A DNA stretch of 64,000 bases. It comes from Adenophora triphylla var. japonica. Its lineage: Eukaryota > Streptophyta > Magnoliopsida > Asterales > Campanulaceae. A program made the translations under genes and the position numbers. Within the stretch, counting starts at the first letter, position 1; each line of letters begins with the position of its first letter. Shown piece by piece: positions 55,375 through 64,000 of the stretch. The stretch spans positions 124,001 through 188,000 of the forward strand of contig JAFEMH010002607.1 of NCBI GenBank assembly GCA_022495995.1, in the 5' to 3' direction. The notes below the pieces were generated by a model. That model made no database searches, was not told the DNA's origin, and was given only the letters and a program-made list of their open reading frames with translations.

Positions 55375-55905
55375 TTGGGAAATCCTTTCTCACAACTCAT
55401 CTCCAATTCCCTCAATGAATGCATCTACATGCCCAATAGTATAGTCCACTCTCTTTGTTCAGACTTGACCAAAGTACTTTACTGGTACTTATTTCAGAAG
55501 AAAGTAACTGTCCTAAAAATTGTGAATAACAATGTGATGCATTTCCTTGTGCTTTTTCCCTCACTCAATCCTGGACTCCCTCCAATTTTTTCCCACAACA
55601 GTGAACTCTCTTCATCATCACTGCCAGTCAATTTTGATCCCCTCAAATTATCATCTCCCCATCAATCGAGTATCTCAGTCATGACAAGGTTCACAAAATC
55701 AATGATTAGTGAGCTAAGAATGGCTGGATCAATCAATAAAGATGACTCCAAGGGAAAATCAAAGGTAAGTGAAGAGATTGATACTGATTCTGACAGCAAT
55801 CCTGAAGATGGTACAAATCTGGGAAAGAGAAGCTCAACAAGACCAAGCTCAGCCATCCTGTCTAGTGATGATGAATCCAGTGAGAAGAAAACAACCCCTC
55901 TGTAA
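55375..55905 (+). pseudogene. Sense accessory ORF of the Copia element, continued
   Basis: After the ACCCC target copy, Copia sequence resumes with a 176-residue frame: CIYMPNSIVHSLCSDLTKVLYWYLF, then a Ser/Asp/Glu-rich acidic part. The similar acidic, Lys-rich style supports its being the C-terminal part of the ORF that starts at 44699. It is cut at 55900 by the next Gypsy LTR. Confidence 0.7.
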
Positions 55906-56304
55906 GTACCCAAATCCGGATCGTCAAAATCCGTCAGAAAGTTAACCGAAATCCGTTAACTGGTCCGCTCCAGGTTAACCGAAACTCGTTAAACTCCCCG
56001 TTGCCAAGCCAACGAGACGTCCCGGGACTGCCCCGTGCATCTCGACGTCGAAATGTACTTGACACGCATCATTGCATGTAAAAGTACGGCTTTCCCTGAA
56101 AAACGCACTTTTCGGCACTTTCCGGGGGCGTTTCAGACATTTTCCGGACTGTTATTTTAAAAACGGACAAAATCGGGACCCGGGAACGAACTTCCACACA
56201 TTTGGTGAGTCATGGGACACGTGGCAGCCATGCCACAGCCCTCCCATCACCCTTCAATCAGAAATCAAAGGGAAAAGACTAAAATACCCCTGGTAAACAG
56301 TCTA

Positions 56305-56436
56305 AGTCTGGCCGGACTCCCTGTGCAAATTTTCTGAAATTGCCAGCAAGCCCCTCAAAGTTCCAAAATACCACAAAACCCTGGAAATCAGTCTAAGTCC
56401 GTCTGAACTCTTACTGCATTTTTCACCCTATAAATA
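56305..56436 (+). promoter_or_regulatory. Promoter of Ogre element 2: degenerate palindromes and TATA box
   Basis: AGTCTGGCCGGACT at 56305-56318 and GTCCGTCTGAAC at 56398-56409 are imperfect versions of a GTC-CG-NN-CG-GAC palindrome. They are followed by CCCTGTGCA and TCTTACTGCA, comparable to CTCTTTGCA in element 1. TATAAATA is at 56429-56436, about 20 bases after the second copy. Confidence 0.6.
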
Positions 56437-56879
56437 GGAGGGCTGTCAAAGCCAAAACAACAACATTTTTACTCCAAAAAAATCACTTCACCCACGGCCC
56501 AAACTGAGTTTCACCCCTCCCGAGCTCCCATTTTGTCTCGATTCGCGTGAAACTTCCGTATTTCGATCAAATACGCCCCTCACCACTCCGAAACACCTTT
56601 CCAAACTACTTTCCGTGTCCCGTACACACCCCCGAGCCAAAGGAGTCGACCCTAGCCATAGGTATAACTCCCTCTCTCTGATCTCTCGTTTTGTCTCGAT
56701 TTACGCGCCAATCGCTACAACCGTTTCGAACCACGTTATTGAAATGTAGACGCCTCCGTCTAACGGGGTCCGATACGTTTTAGCCCCTCGATCCTCTTCT
56801 CTTCCCGTAAGAGAAGTAATCACGGGTTAAAACGGCGTTCCGACCCCGTTCCGTTTACTTTTTATGTCATTTAACATTC

Positions 56880-57440
56880 CGGATCGATCGATCCGTCGAT
56901 CGTCATTTACTTTCTGTCATTTACAATTCCGAGCCGTTTTGGCTCGTTGATCGTCATTTACAATTCCGAGCCGTTTTGGCTCGTTGATCGTCATTTATGA
57001 TTCCGGATCGTTTGATTCCGTTGATACTGCTTTAAATACTGTCATTTACAAAGTCCGACCCGTTTGGATCGTGATAGTATTTACTTTTCAAAGTCCGAGT
57101 CGCAACCCGATTCGTTGATTGCATATCATTTAATACGCTTTTTCCCGTAAAAATCGTTAACAATGTAATGCCCGGTTCAAAACCGGAGTTCGTCCATCGA
57201 ACTCTCTTTCAAAAACGCGCGAAATGACGTTTGGCATCCGAACGCTCATCTTCCAAACTAAAAGCCGCCATTTGACACTCAAAATCATTTAATACGCTTT
57301 TTCCCGTAAAAATCGTTAACAATGACTCACCCGGTTCAAAATCGGAGTTCGTCCTTCGAACTCTCTTTCAAAAAGCTCAAAATCGACATTTGCCACGCGA
57401 ACGCTCATTTCAAACTCAAAACCGACGTTTGTCATTCAAA
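56880..57440 (+). repeat. Tandem repeats within the LTR of Ogre element 2
   Basis: A unit of 37-39 bp containing GTCATTTACAATTCCGAGCC recurs about five times to 57120, two copies being identical. Then ATCATTTAATACGCTTTTTC begins a 159-base unit at 57125 that repeats at 57284. Both arrays are in the transcribed leader part of the LTR. Confidence 0.88.
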
Positions 57441-57911
57441 CGCTCGTCTTTTCAAACAAAGTCACCTAATCAACGTTTGACATTCAAACCAAGATTAAGC
57501 TTGTCATTCAAGCCCCCCATTTCAAAATGCAAACACACACACACACGCACACGTTTTCGAGAAAGGTAGAAAGACTCGTCATACGAGGCATTTCGGGTGA
57601 TCTCGTAATACTCTTCCCGAAACGTAACATGACCTCCGAACCTAACAATCTCTGGTACTCAAAGATTTTTACTCGTTTTTGCTACCAATAAAAATGACCC
57701 CTGTTTTCAAAGCCTTTTCCTAAGTTTTTGCTACCAATAAAAACGACACCATTTTCACTAAAGCCGTTTCTCAACGTTTTGGGCTCAAAATACAAAAACC
57801 GCGTGGCGACTCCTCATTTTCCTTCCCATGAAGCGAGGTCTCAGACACCAACCCTCCGCGAAAGACAACCGCCTTTCCGCGTCCGCGCGCGAAAATCCGG
57901 GTAATTTCAGT

Positions 57912-57929
57912 TGGCGACCCCGCTGGGGA
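57912..57929 (+). other. Primer binding site, Ogre type
   Basis: TGGCGACCCCGCTGGGGA starts two bases after the LTR end, matching the tRNA-Arg-type primer site of Ogre elements better than the diverged site of element 1. Confidence 0.85.
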
Positions 57930-59800
57930 AATGGATACTTTTTTTCAAAACTGCCGTTGTTTTATGAAAAAGCCTTCCGTGGGTCGAACTTTCGTTTACC
58001 CTTCCTCGTTTTCGTGTGCGTGTGTTACTTTAAACCTCGAACGGTTTTTTTCCAAGGCATTACATTGTCGTCTTTTCAAAATCATACCATGTTTGTGCAT
58101 CCCCATTCATGTTTGATTTTCATTGCTATCTTTTGAACTGCGCATCAAAATGCTTTAAGACACATTCTCAAAATCTCGTTTTACTCGTAAAAGAATTTTA
58201 GTGACCGCACACTACTCGCACTTGCTGCCTCGGTACACCGCACTTCACGTGCACTTGCTGCCTCGGAACACTGCACACTACAACCCGTGACCCGGGATGG
58301 CCTTATTAGTTGCACCCCGATTGGCTCGCGTATGCCTTTCGGGCGCACGGGGTTGTCCCAAACAGTCCATCCTAGCCCGTGTAAGCCATGCACTCTTTGT
58401 GTCACACTTTATCCAAGACCCCGGTTGGTTTTTGGCTTAGCTCGTGTCATAAAGCCTAAGTGTATGTTTATTACGCCGGGCCCCGCCCCGAGTCAAGCTC
58501 AAGAGGTTGAGACCGAAGGTCGTTCCCGACCCGAAGTCTTGAGCTTTTTAGCCTTGACTTTGACGCGGAGCTCTGCCGAAAAATATACCCGAAGATTCAA
58601 TGTGACGCTGTGTCACCAAACTCCGCCGTATGCACCGTGCCGCCCACAACTTGGCCAACGCCAAAAGCTAAGGTCCTCGCGCAAGCGAGTCGCAGAGGTC
58701 ATGCCGAAATTTTGGCACGATCCCCGCCTTAACTTAAGGACATTGACTTCGAATGTGGCCCGTGCGTCACATACGTTGAAAGTTTGCGTTATCAGCTAGC
58801 CTTAAGTTCACTTTTTCCTTTGTCGGTGGAACTCGCTTGCCTTATAAGACCTCGCTCGGGATAGTCCGTCCCGAGAAAGATGATCTACAAATGGAAACGA
58901 GGGGCTTATAAGCGTAGTGACGAGATCCACTGATTAGAGCTCTAGGATTAGTTGCGAAAAAGAAGACTCGCTCTTTTCCAACCGATTAGGACTCTGAGAA
59001 AACACGCTTTAAGTAAACATTAATCGGTAACTGCACATTGCACAAGCCCGAAACCTTGAGCCAAATACCCTTTTCCGAAGCCTAAACCCTTCCTTTTGTT
59101 CCCTACAGCCGAGCGTAAAGTGGTTCGATTTCCTGGCCGCCTCGCGTAATCACTGCACCTACGGCAGCGTCGACAGCCTTCGGTTCCCTCGGCCTCACCC
59201 AGAATTTCCGACATGTCTAGCTCACCGAGAAATCGTGGACGGGACGGACCCCCGCCACCGGTAATGTATATGACTTTGGAAGAAGCCATCCGGCTTGTGA
59301 GGTTCACAAGAGGCAGAAGAAGATCGCCAGAATTTCGTGGTACAGCCTTCGAATGAGCGAGGTATAGCAGCCTATCCCCGCCGACGCAGTATTTTTGTCC
59401 CGGTCGAGGATGACGATTCCCCGAAACCAGCTTCACCAAACCTTCAACCAGTTCCTCCCCCGCCAACATACGGGATGACTTCTAACCAAGGAAACAAATG
59501 ACCTAGGCTCCACATTGCCACCTCTCGTGGCAACCCCCGTCATATTTGGCCACCCTGCTAACCCCATCACTCAATACCACCAGCACGCCGACCATCTCGA
59601 GGATGCAAATATCCTCAATACCCTCCCGGTTCATCCTTGCCTATACACGAATCCCTAAACACCGGGACAAACCCCGATACAGCTTCGTAAAAGGCCCCCA
59701 TATATCCGCATATATCAAGCCTTCCACCTCCAATCACTACCGCTCACGTGGTAGCACCCGACGCCGAGCCTCACAGCCCACCACCGGACCCAACCTTAGC
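57930..59800 (+). other. Leader and upstream region of Ogre element 2
   Basis: Blocks at 58180-58260 and 58820-59003 match the leader of element 1. Short frames up to 59800 (for example 58287-58799 and 59546-59821) have no domain; part of 59100-59800 is probably the decayed N-terminus of gag. No gene beyond this is seen. Confidence 0.6.
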
Positions 59801-60800
59801 CTCGGATGGTCGAACAGATGAAAGACCCGAAAGCCACCATGAGCATCTCAAAGCAGAAACGCTCAAATCCACGAATCCGGAATGGTCACGCCTCTCCGCC
59901 CAAGTTCGAATGCCGAGATGGACCGATTCGACGGAACCGAATGTCCTCAAACGCATGTCGACACCTACGTTCTCGCATGAGAGCGAAAGGAGCAACCCTC
60001 CAAAGAAATGGCCGACCACTTCCAAAGATACGCTCAAAAGTTCGCCATACGATGGTTTCGAGGGTCAAGCTCGCGGATCGCCACACCTGGGATCGATCGC
60101 AACATCTTCCCGGAACGGTACCGATCCAACTTAGAGTGGGAGACGAGTCGCGAGGACTTAATCACCACCGAGCGTAAAGCGGACGAAAGCGTCTGAGAAT
60201 TCTACAAGAGGTGGAGATGGAAACTCTCCGAGATCATGGAGCCACTCTCCAAGGATGAACAGATGAGGATCTTCAAGTCCCGCTTAAGACCGTCCATCGA
60301 ACTCTCATCGGGCCACCATTTCTTCCTGCATCTCCGGCCATGGTCAATGCCGGCTCACAGCTCGAGAAGGATCTCAAGGAAAAGTTGGCTACCGCACGCC
60401 CATACGTATACCGCTGGCCAGCTTGCATTCAATCCCGCACCGGCCCCGACAAAGGGAAAGATACGTCTGTCAACTACATCCATCGTGGACAACAAATATG
60501 GCAATGTAAACCCGGGCCCCACAAAGCAACAATTCTACTCTCAACCGCCGTACACTTCGACAAGTTGGACATGCCACCGAGCAAGATGCCGGAAGGGTTA
60601 ATCAAGGAAGGTCTCCTTAAACCCGTTGCAAATTACAAACCCAAGAATCCCGTAGTCAACGCCGACAAGAGCAAGTACCGCGCCTTCCATCAATATCACG
60701 GCCATACCACCGACAACTCGTGGGGTTACGATACGAAATCCGTAACTTGATAGAAGAAGGCAAATTGGAGCGCCCCGTGGGCCCAATACGCCGGAAACCC
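59801..60800 (+). pseudogene. Gag of Ogre element 2, fragmented
   Basis: Frames switch repeatedly, but Tat-lineage gag blocks are readable: MDRFDGTECPQTHVDTYVLA near 59918, MADHFQRYAQKFAIRWF near 60008, EFYKRWRWKLSEIMEPLSKDEQ near 60197-60262 after a TGA, and YRAFHQYHGHTTDN near 60680 at the zinc-finger-like C-terminus. It would form the particle; this copy is defective. Confidence 0.78.
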
Positions 60801-60828
60801 TTTTCCGAACAATAACAGGTGAATTCCA

Positions 60829-61836
60829 TTGAGTGGGTGCCTAAGAGGATTGCCGCAGAACCGGTTTCTCCGCCTCTTCCAGCCGAGTCCTCCTCTAATG
60901 TCCACATCGCCTACGATGTTTGTGATCGCTCCGCCTCGCCCGGGAGTACGAGTCCCAAGATATGGTCCGAGCAATCCTCCGAGAAAACAAGAAGAAGTCC
61001 TCTCAACAGTATGCCGAGAGAAAGATACGAAGCCGGAGACACCAAAGGTGGGTACACTCGAGAGAGCCATCCGGGAGGTTCGACTACTACGTACTCTACT
61101 CCACCTACCCTCCCTTCCTCCAGCCATGCAGCCTTTAGAGCGCATAAGGGTGGAAAAGCCGAAAAGTCCCGCCGAAACTGTAATTCGACCCTGTGGCTCC
61201 GAATACCTCGATCTTAGTAATCTTATCGCGCCGAAGCCTAACCCCCCGCGGGATCAGCTAAGATTCAACTTGTCCAGCTTCCGAGCACGGACAGACAAAG
61301 GAAGATCAAAGTCAGCTTGGCACTCGCACTCGATCAACGTGCTAACCAAGGGCGGCAACCGCCACAAACAGCCTCAACGCAATCCCGAGGCCCCAGCAAA
61401 GGATTTACCTCGCAAGAGGAAGACAGGAAATGGATGGCTTGATGACTCTCCTTCTCCGGATAGAGATGAGATCTACGATTCCCGACTGTATGGCAGTATG
61501 ATCACGTTCTGTGACGAAGACCTACCGAGAGATGCCTCGGGGCACAACGAAGCTCTGTACATCACTCTCAAGCTCAATACCATATCACTCCCCGGAGTAT
61601 TGGTGGATAACGGGTCAGCCGTTAACATCCTCCCTCTCAGCATGATGCGAGCCCTGCGTATCAACGAAAGCCATCTGATTCCGTCAACCCGGACTATCAA
61701 GGCCTATGACAGCACGTCTCATCCCATCCTGGGGACGGTGACTCTGGAACTCTCGTTCGAAACCCAAATGGTGCCAACAAAATTTCACGTGATGGACATT
61801 CCATCCGAATTCACGGCTCTGTTAGGACGCCCTTGA
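60829..61836 (+). pseudogene. Aspartic protease region of Ogre element 2
   Basis: The 335-residue frame has a variable basic first half. ITFCDEDLPRDASGHNEALYITL then leads to the intact active site VLVDNGSAVNILP (Asp about residue 263) and the C-terminal FHVMDIPSEFTALLGRP. A TGA where the conserved Trp of GRPW should be ends the frame at 61836; LHHMKAI follows in frame. A single G-to-A change would explain the stop. Confidence 0.84.
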
Positions 61837-62132
61837 CTGCATCACATGAAAGCCATAGCCTCCACTCTCCATTAATGCGTCAAGTTCATTAACAGGCAGG
61901 GAGATCTTGAAGTCATTAGAGGGGACAGTTTCCTCATTGGAAACGAAGCCGAGACAGCAGCCAAGCGTGCCCGCAGTCAGGCACCGGGGCTACCTCCTTC
62001 AAACCAACCAAGGGACTATCGGGGCAAATCTCATCAGAATCCCTCAGAGTCCGGAGGTGCTAACTATGTCAACGTACTCGAGCAAAGTGCACTCAAGCCC
62101 GATACATCAAGTTCAACTGTCGTTTCCAACAT
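61837..62132 (+). pseudogene. Region downstream of protease, Ogre element 2
   Basis: In the protease frame, LHHMKAIASTLH, a stop and CVKFINRQGDLEVIRGDSFL continue the Tat-type protease tail. After about 62000 no motif is recognisable. Confidence 0.6.
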
Positions 62133-63125
62133 TTGAAGGCAGATTGGAAAGAAACACTGAACATCGCCATGATGCGGGCACGTAAACCCCCTGTCTCCAA
62201 TCGGAGATTAGTCAGCATTCTTCAAACCAACTCTCTGGCCCCGCCAGGCGAAGAGATCTTCGTGATAAAGGTCAACAAGCATCGTCATACTCGTCTTGAA
62301 TGTATGGACGTCGTATGGGATGTCCTCCACGAGGAACTACCCGCTGCACCCCTCTTCTCCAATGAAGGGCATGATGTTTTCCTGGCAGCTCAAGCAACGC
62401 ACCCGGACGCGATACGTCCCTATGTTTGGGTTGAGCCGTCAGACGACGACGAATCAGGACTCTCCGGAGTCGAGGATGCGGCAGACCCGCGGGCAGATCT
62501 CTGCATTCACATTCGCAGTTTCGAGGACGGCACTCGTTCTGATCAGGTCACCTATGACCAAGGCTCCAATACCATGGAAATTGTCAAGCTCAACGTCCAG
62601 TACAGCCAACTATCCGACAATTGGAAGCAACTGGTTGACAAGACGAAGAATCCCTCTGATCAAGTGACTGACGACGACTTCGTCAACATCATCTATTCCA
62701 GATATCCCGATGATACCAAGGATCCGGTCCTTATCGTCAGATTCTGCAATGCCAAAGTCACCCTCGACGACTGCCAGCTCATGGTAAACGAGGCCCTGGC
62801 CAAGCGAGCTCAGAGCTCATCATTACTTCCGAGTACCAGCCCCAGCGGCAATCGGCCCGTGCCATCAGTCAACCTTATACCATCAAGCGCCGCCAAGGCC
62901 AAGGGCAACAGCAAAGGAGGCAAAGCTCCTCACCCTGCTACGAGTCAGATCAACCTCGGGAATGCTTTTGGCAGCCACCCCGAAAACATCTGTGAAGGTC
63001 TTCCCCGCAAGACAGAGTCAGCTTCCGACGTCGGAAACGACCACCTCAGCATCAACATGCTCCAGCTTCACTCGCTCCCGGTAGTCACGGCCCCGGATTC
63101 AGACACCCCGCCAGCAGACTGCTAG
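62133..63125 (+). CDS. Unidentified open frame in Ogre element 2
   Basis: This 330-residue frame is GC-richer and contains no stop, unlike the broken gag and protease before it. It starts MKADWKETLNIAMMRARK, has an acidic middle (PSDDDESGLSGVEDAADPRADL), TDDDFVNIIYSRYPDD, and a Ser/Pro/Gly-rich end (KAKGNSKGGKAP). I recognise no domain. By position it lies where the protease-RT linker of the polyprotein should be, but the G-patch-like motif of element 1 is missing. It may be linker, a captured host fragment, or an extra module. The start is arbitrary. Confidence 0.45.
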   Translation: MKADWKETLNIAMMRARKPPVSNRRLVSILQTNSLAPPGEEIFVIKVNKHRHTRLECMDVVWDVLHEELPAAPLFSNEGHDVFLAAQATHPDAIRPYVWVEPSDDDESGLSGVEDAADPRADLCIHIRSFEDGTRSDQVTYDQGSNTMEIVKLNVQYSQLSDNWKQLVDKTKNPSDQVTDDDFVNIIYSRYPDDTKDPVLIVRFCNAKVTLDDCQLMVNEALAKRAQSSSLLPSTSPSGNRPVPSVNLIPSSAAKAKGNSKGGKAPHPATSQINLGNAFGSHPENICEGLPRKTESASDVGNDHLSINMLQLHSLPVVTAPDSDTPPADC

Positions 63126-64000
63126 CTTTGATAGACTTGGCGATCGAGCGAGATCACGAGACTGTCAACATTGCAGAATTCAACACCCCCGTGGGGTCAA
63201 TCAAGCAGATATGGGCAAATTTCTTGGTAATCGAGATCAAGGAAGGCCGCATGGAATGTCCCAGCCCGACTTTCTTCGTTAACGTAATCCAGGTGTTTCC
63301 GCCATTTGGCGATTTGGATGTGATCACGGTTCTGGACACTAGTCAGACGGCGCGTACCTACGGAGACTATTTAGCTCTCGCAAGGAAAGCCCTCATGGAA
63401 CCAGCCGCTCAAGAAAGCCGTCTTTGGGACGAAGACCAAGCTCAAAAGACCGACAGGGACCGAGCCCTTAAAGTGTCACAGTGCTTTGAGCAGAAAGCTA
63501 GAGGCCACTCTAGACTCGCCGACCTCAGGGGTTTTGCTCACGGCAACTTCCTCGACTACCGTCTGTTCTCATCCAACCCCCTCTGCCACACGAGGGTGGT
63601 CAACGGTCCCGATGACCTAGGAGATGGAACGGCACAGCAGACCAAATCCCAGCGCTTACCTCCCCAAGGAAAGCAAGTTCTCTGTGAGGACGACGATGAT
63701 GAAACCATTCTCTTCCAAGCCGGGCATGAGGTTAACAAAACCGGACTCCCAAGGGTCCTGGGAGGATGGGAACGGATCATTTCCGCACTCAAATTGAAAG
63801 GCCAACTCAGGGAGGAAGGTCTATTCAAAAGAAACAAGAGGAAGATGGAAATTCGTCTCGAGCAACTACTCAGGGAAATTCCACAGACCGCGGCATTCGT
63901 TTACAGAAACGATCAACTGGGACAAAGAACCACCACATGGGCAGATGTTCGGGAAGCCGTGTACTCACCTTCTGACATACCCGCCACTCAGATAAAGCAG
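62993..64000 (+). CDS. Unidentified open frame running off the window
   Basis: In the frame beginning near 62993 there is no stop to base 64000 (about 336 codons). It overlaps the preceding frame by 130 bases in another phase, which suggests one indel between two parts of a single product. Visible residues include ALIDLAIERDHETVNIAEF, GRMECPSPTFFVNVIQVF, FGDLDVITVLDTSQTARTYGDYL, GLPRVLGGWERIISALKLKG and KMEIRLEQLLREIP. No RT, G-patch or RNase H motif is seen and I do not recognise the family. Confidence 0.45.

Larger units (their letters stand above)
55901..57909 (+). repeat. 5' LTR of Ogre element 2
   Basis: The 2009-bp LTR runs TGTAAGTACC to GTAATTTCA. It shares start, end and general layout with the element 1 LTR but not most of its sequence. 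It has TATAAATA at 56429-56436, a 37-39 bp repeat at 56880-57120 and a 159-bp duplication at 57125-57440. Frames 56072-56296 and 57828-58136 are not supported. Confidence 0.85.
17446..64000 (+). mobile_element. SIRE-type Ty1/Copia retrotransposon, hosting three Gypsy insertions
   Basis: Copia sequence is present at 17446-19995, 38483-46888, and 55355-55900. The parts rejoin in register across two insertions with 5-bp target duplications. Gene order is LTR, primer site, gag, protease, integrase, reverse transcriptase, RNase H, then an antisense ORF and a long sense ORF before the 3' LTR. Extra ORFs downstream of pol are known from SIRE/Maximus-lineage Copia elements. The 3' LTR is beyond the window. 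Frame breaks in gag, pol and the extra ORF make this copy defective. Confidence 0.88.
55901..64000 (+). mobile_element. Tat/Ogre-type Ty3/Gypsy retrotransposon (element 2), 5' part
   Basis: An LTR starting TGTAAGTACCC, an Ogre-type primer site, a leader similar to that of element 1, and gag plus protease segments of the Tat lineage are present. RT and later domains, the 3' LTR and the second target copy lie beyond the window. It sits in the accessory ORF of the Copia element, so it is younger than that element. Confidence 0.88.

Overview
The window is plant nuclear DNA, most likely from a eudicot. The evidence is degenerate plant-type telomere words (TTTAGGG/CCCTAAA), Stowaway MITEs, CACTA elements, Ty1/Copia elements primed by initiator tRNA-Met, Tat/Ogre-type Ty3/Gypsy elements and GT-AG introns. 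Almost everything is mobile or repetitive. The only host-type gene I can support is a trypsin-like (Deg/HtrA-like) protease at the left edge. It is present as an inverted pair: an open copy at 1382-2215 (+) and a frameshifted copy at 403-1137 (-), in arms of about 1.27 kb around an 81-base spacer.

Left third (2.6-17.4 kb). In order: a Stowaway MITE (3721-3979); a MULE-like non-autonomous element with internal 22-bp repeats (4198-5651); AT-rich duplications; an inverted block of telomere-like repeats (6329-7513) containing a small retroposon; ten copies of a 165-bp tandem repeat (7509-9149); one end of a CACTA element (9150-9605) inserted into the reverse transcriptase of a minus-strand Copia element (9609-14250); a complete small CACTA element with TCT target duplications (14485-16049); and a second Stowaway (16484-16776).

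Right two thirds (about 17.4-64 kb). This is one large SIRE-type Copia element, broken up by three Gypsy insertions. Its LTR, primer site and gag come first, then gag-pol resumes at 38483-43124, followed by an antisense ORF (43333-44152) and a long sense ORF (44699-46375, remainder at 55375-55905). Insert 1 is an 18.5-kb Tat/Ogre element (19996-38482, duplication CCTAC). It has decayed gag-pol with an archaeal-type second RNase H, two antisense accessory genes (one with plant mobile domain features and introns), and several tandem arrays before its 3' LTR. Insert 2 is an 8.5-kb gag-only Gypsy element on the minus strand (46889-55354, duplication ACCCC). Insert 3 is a second Tat/Ogre element starting at 55901 and running off the window, with unidentified open frames at 62133-64000.

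The main observation is a recurring promoter-like module. Clusters of short GC-rich inverted repeats built on a CG-NN-CG core lie just upstream of the LTR TATA box in Ogre element 1 and in the gag-only Gypsy, and weaker versions occur in Ogre element 2. In Ogre element 1 the same 14-bp palindrome also sits in front of both antisense genes. A Copia leader carries similar palindromes. This suggests, but does not prove, shared regulation of sense and antisense transcription units within one retrotransposon.
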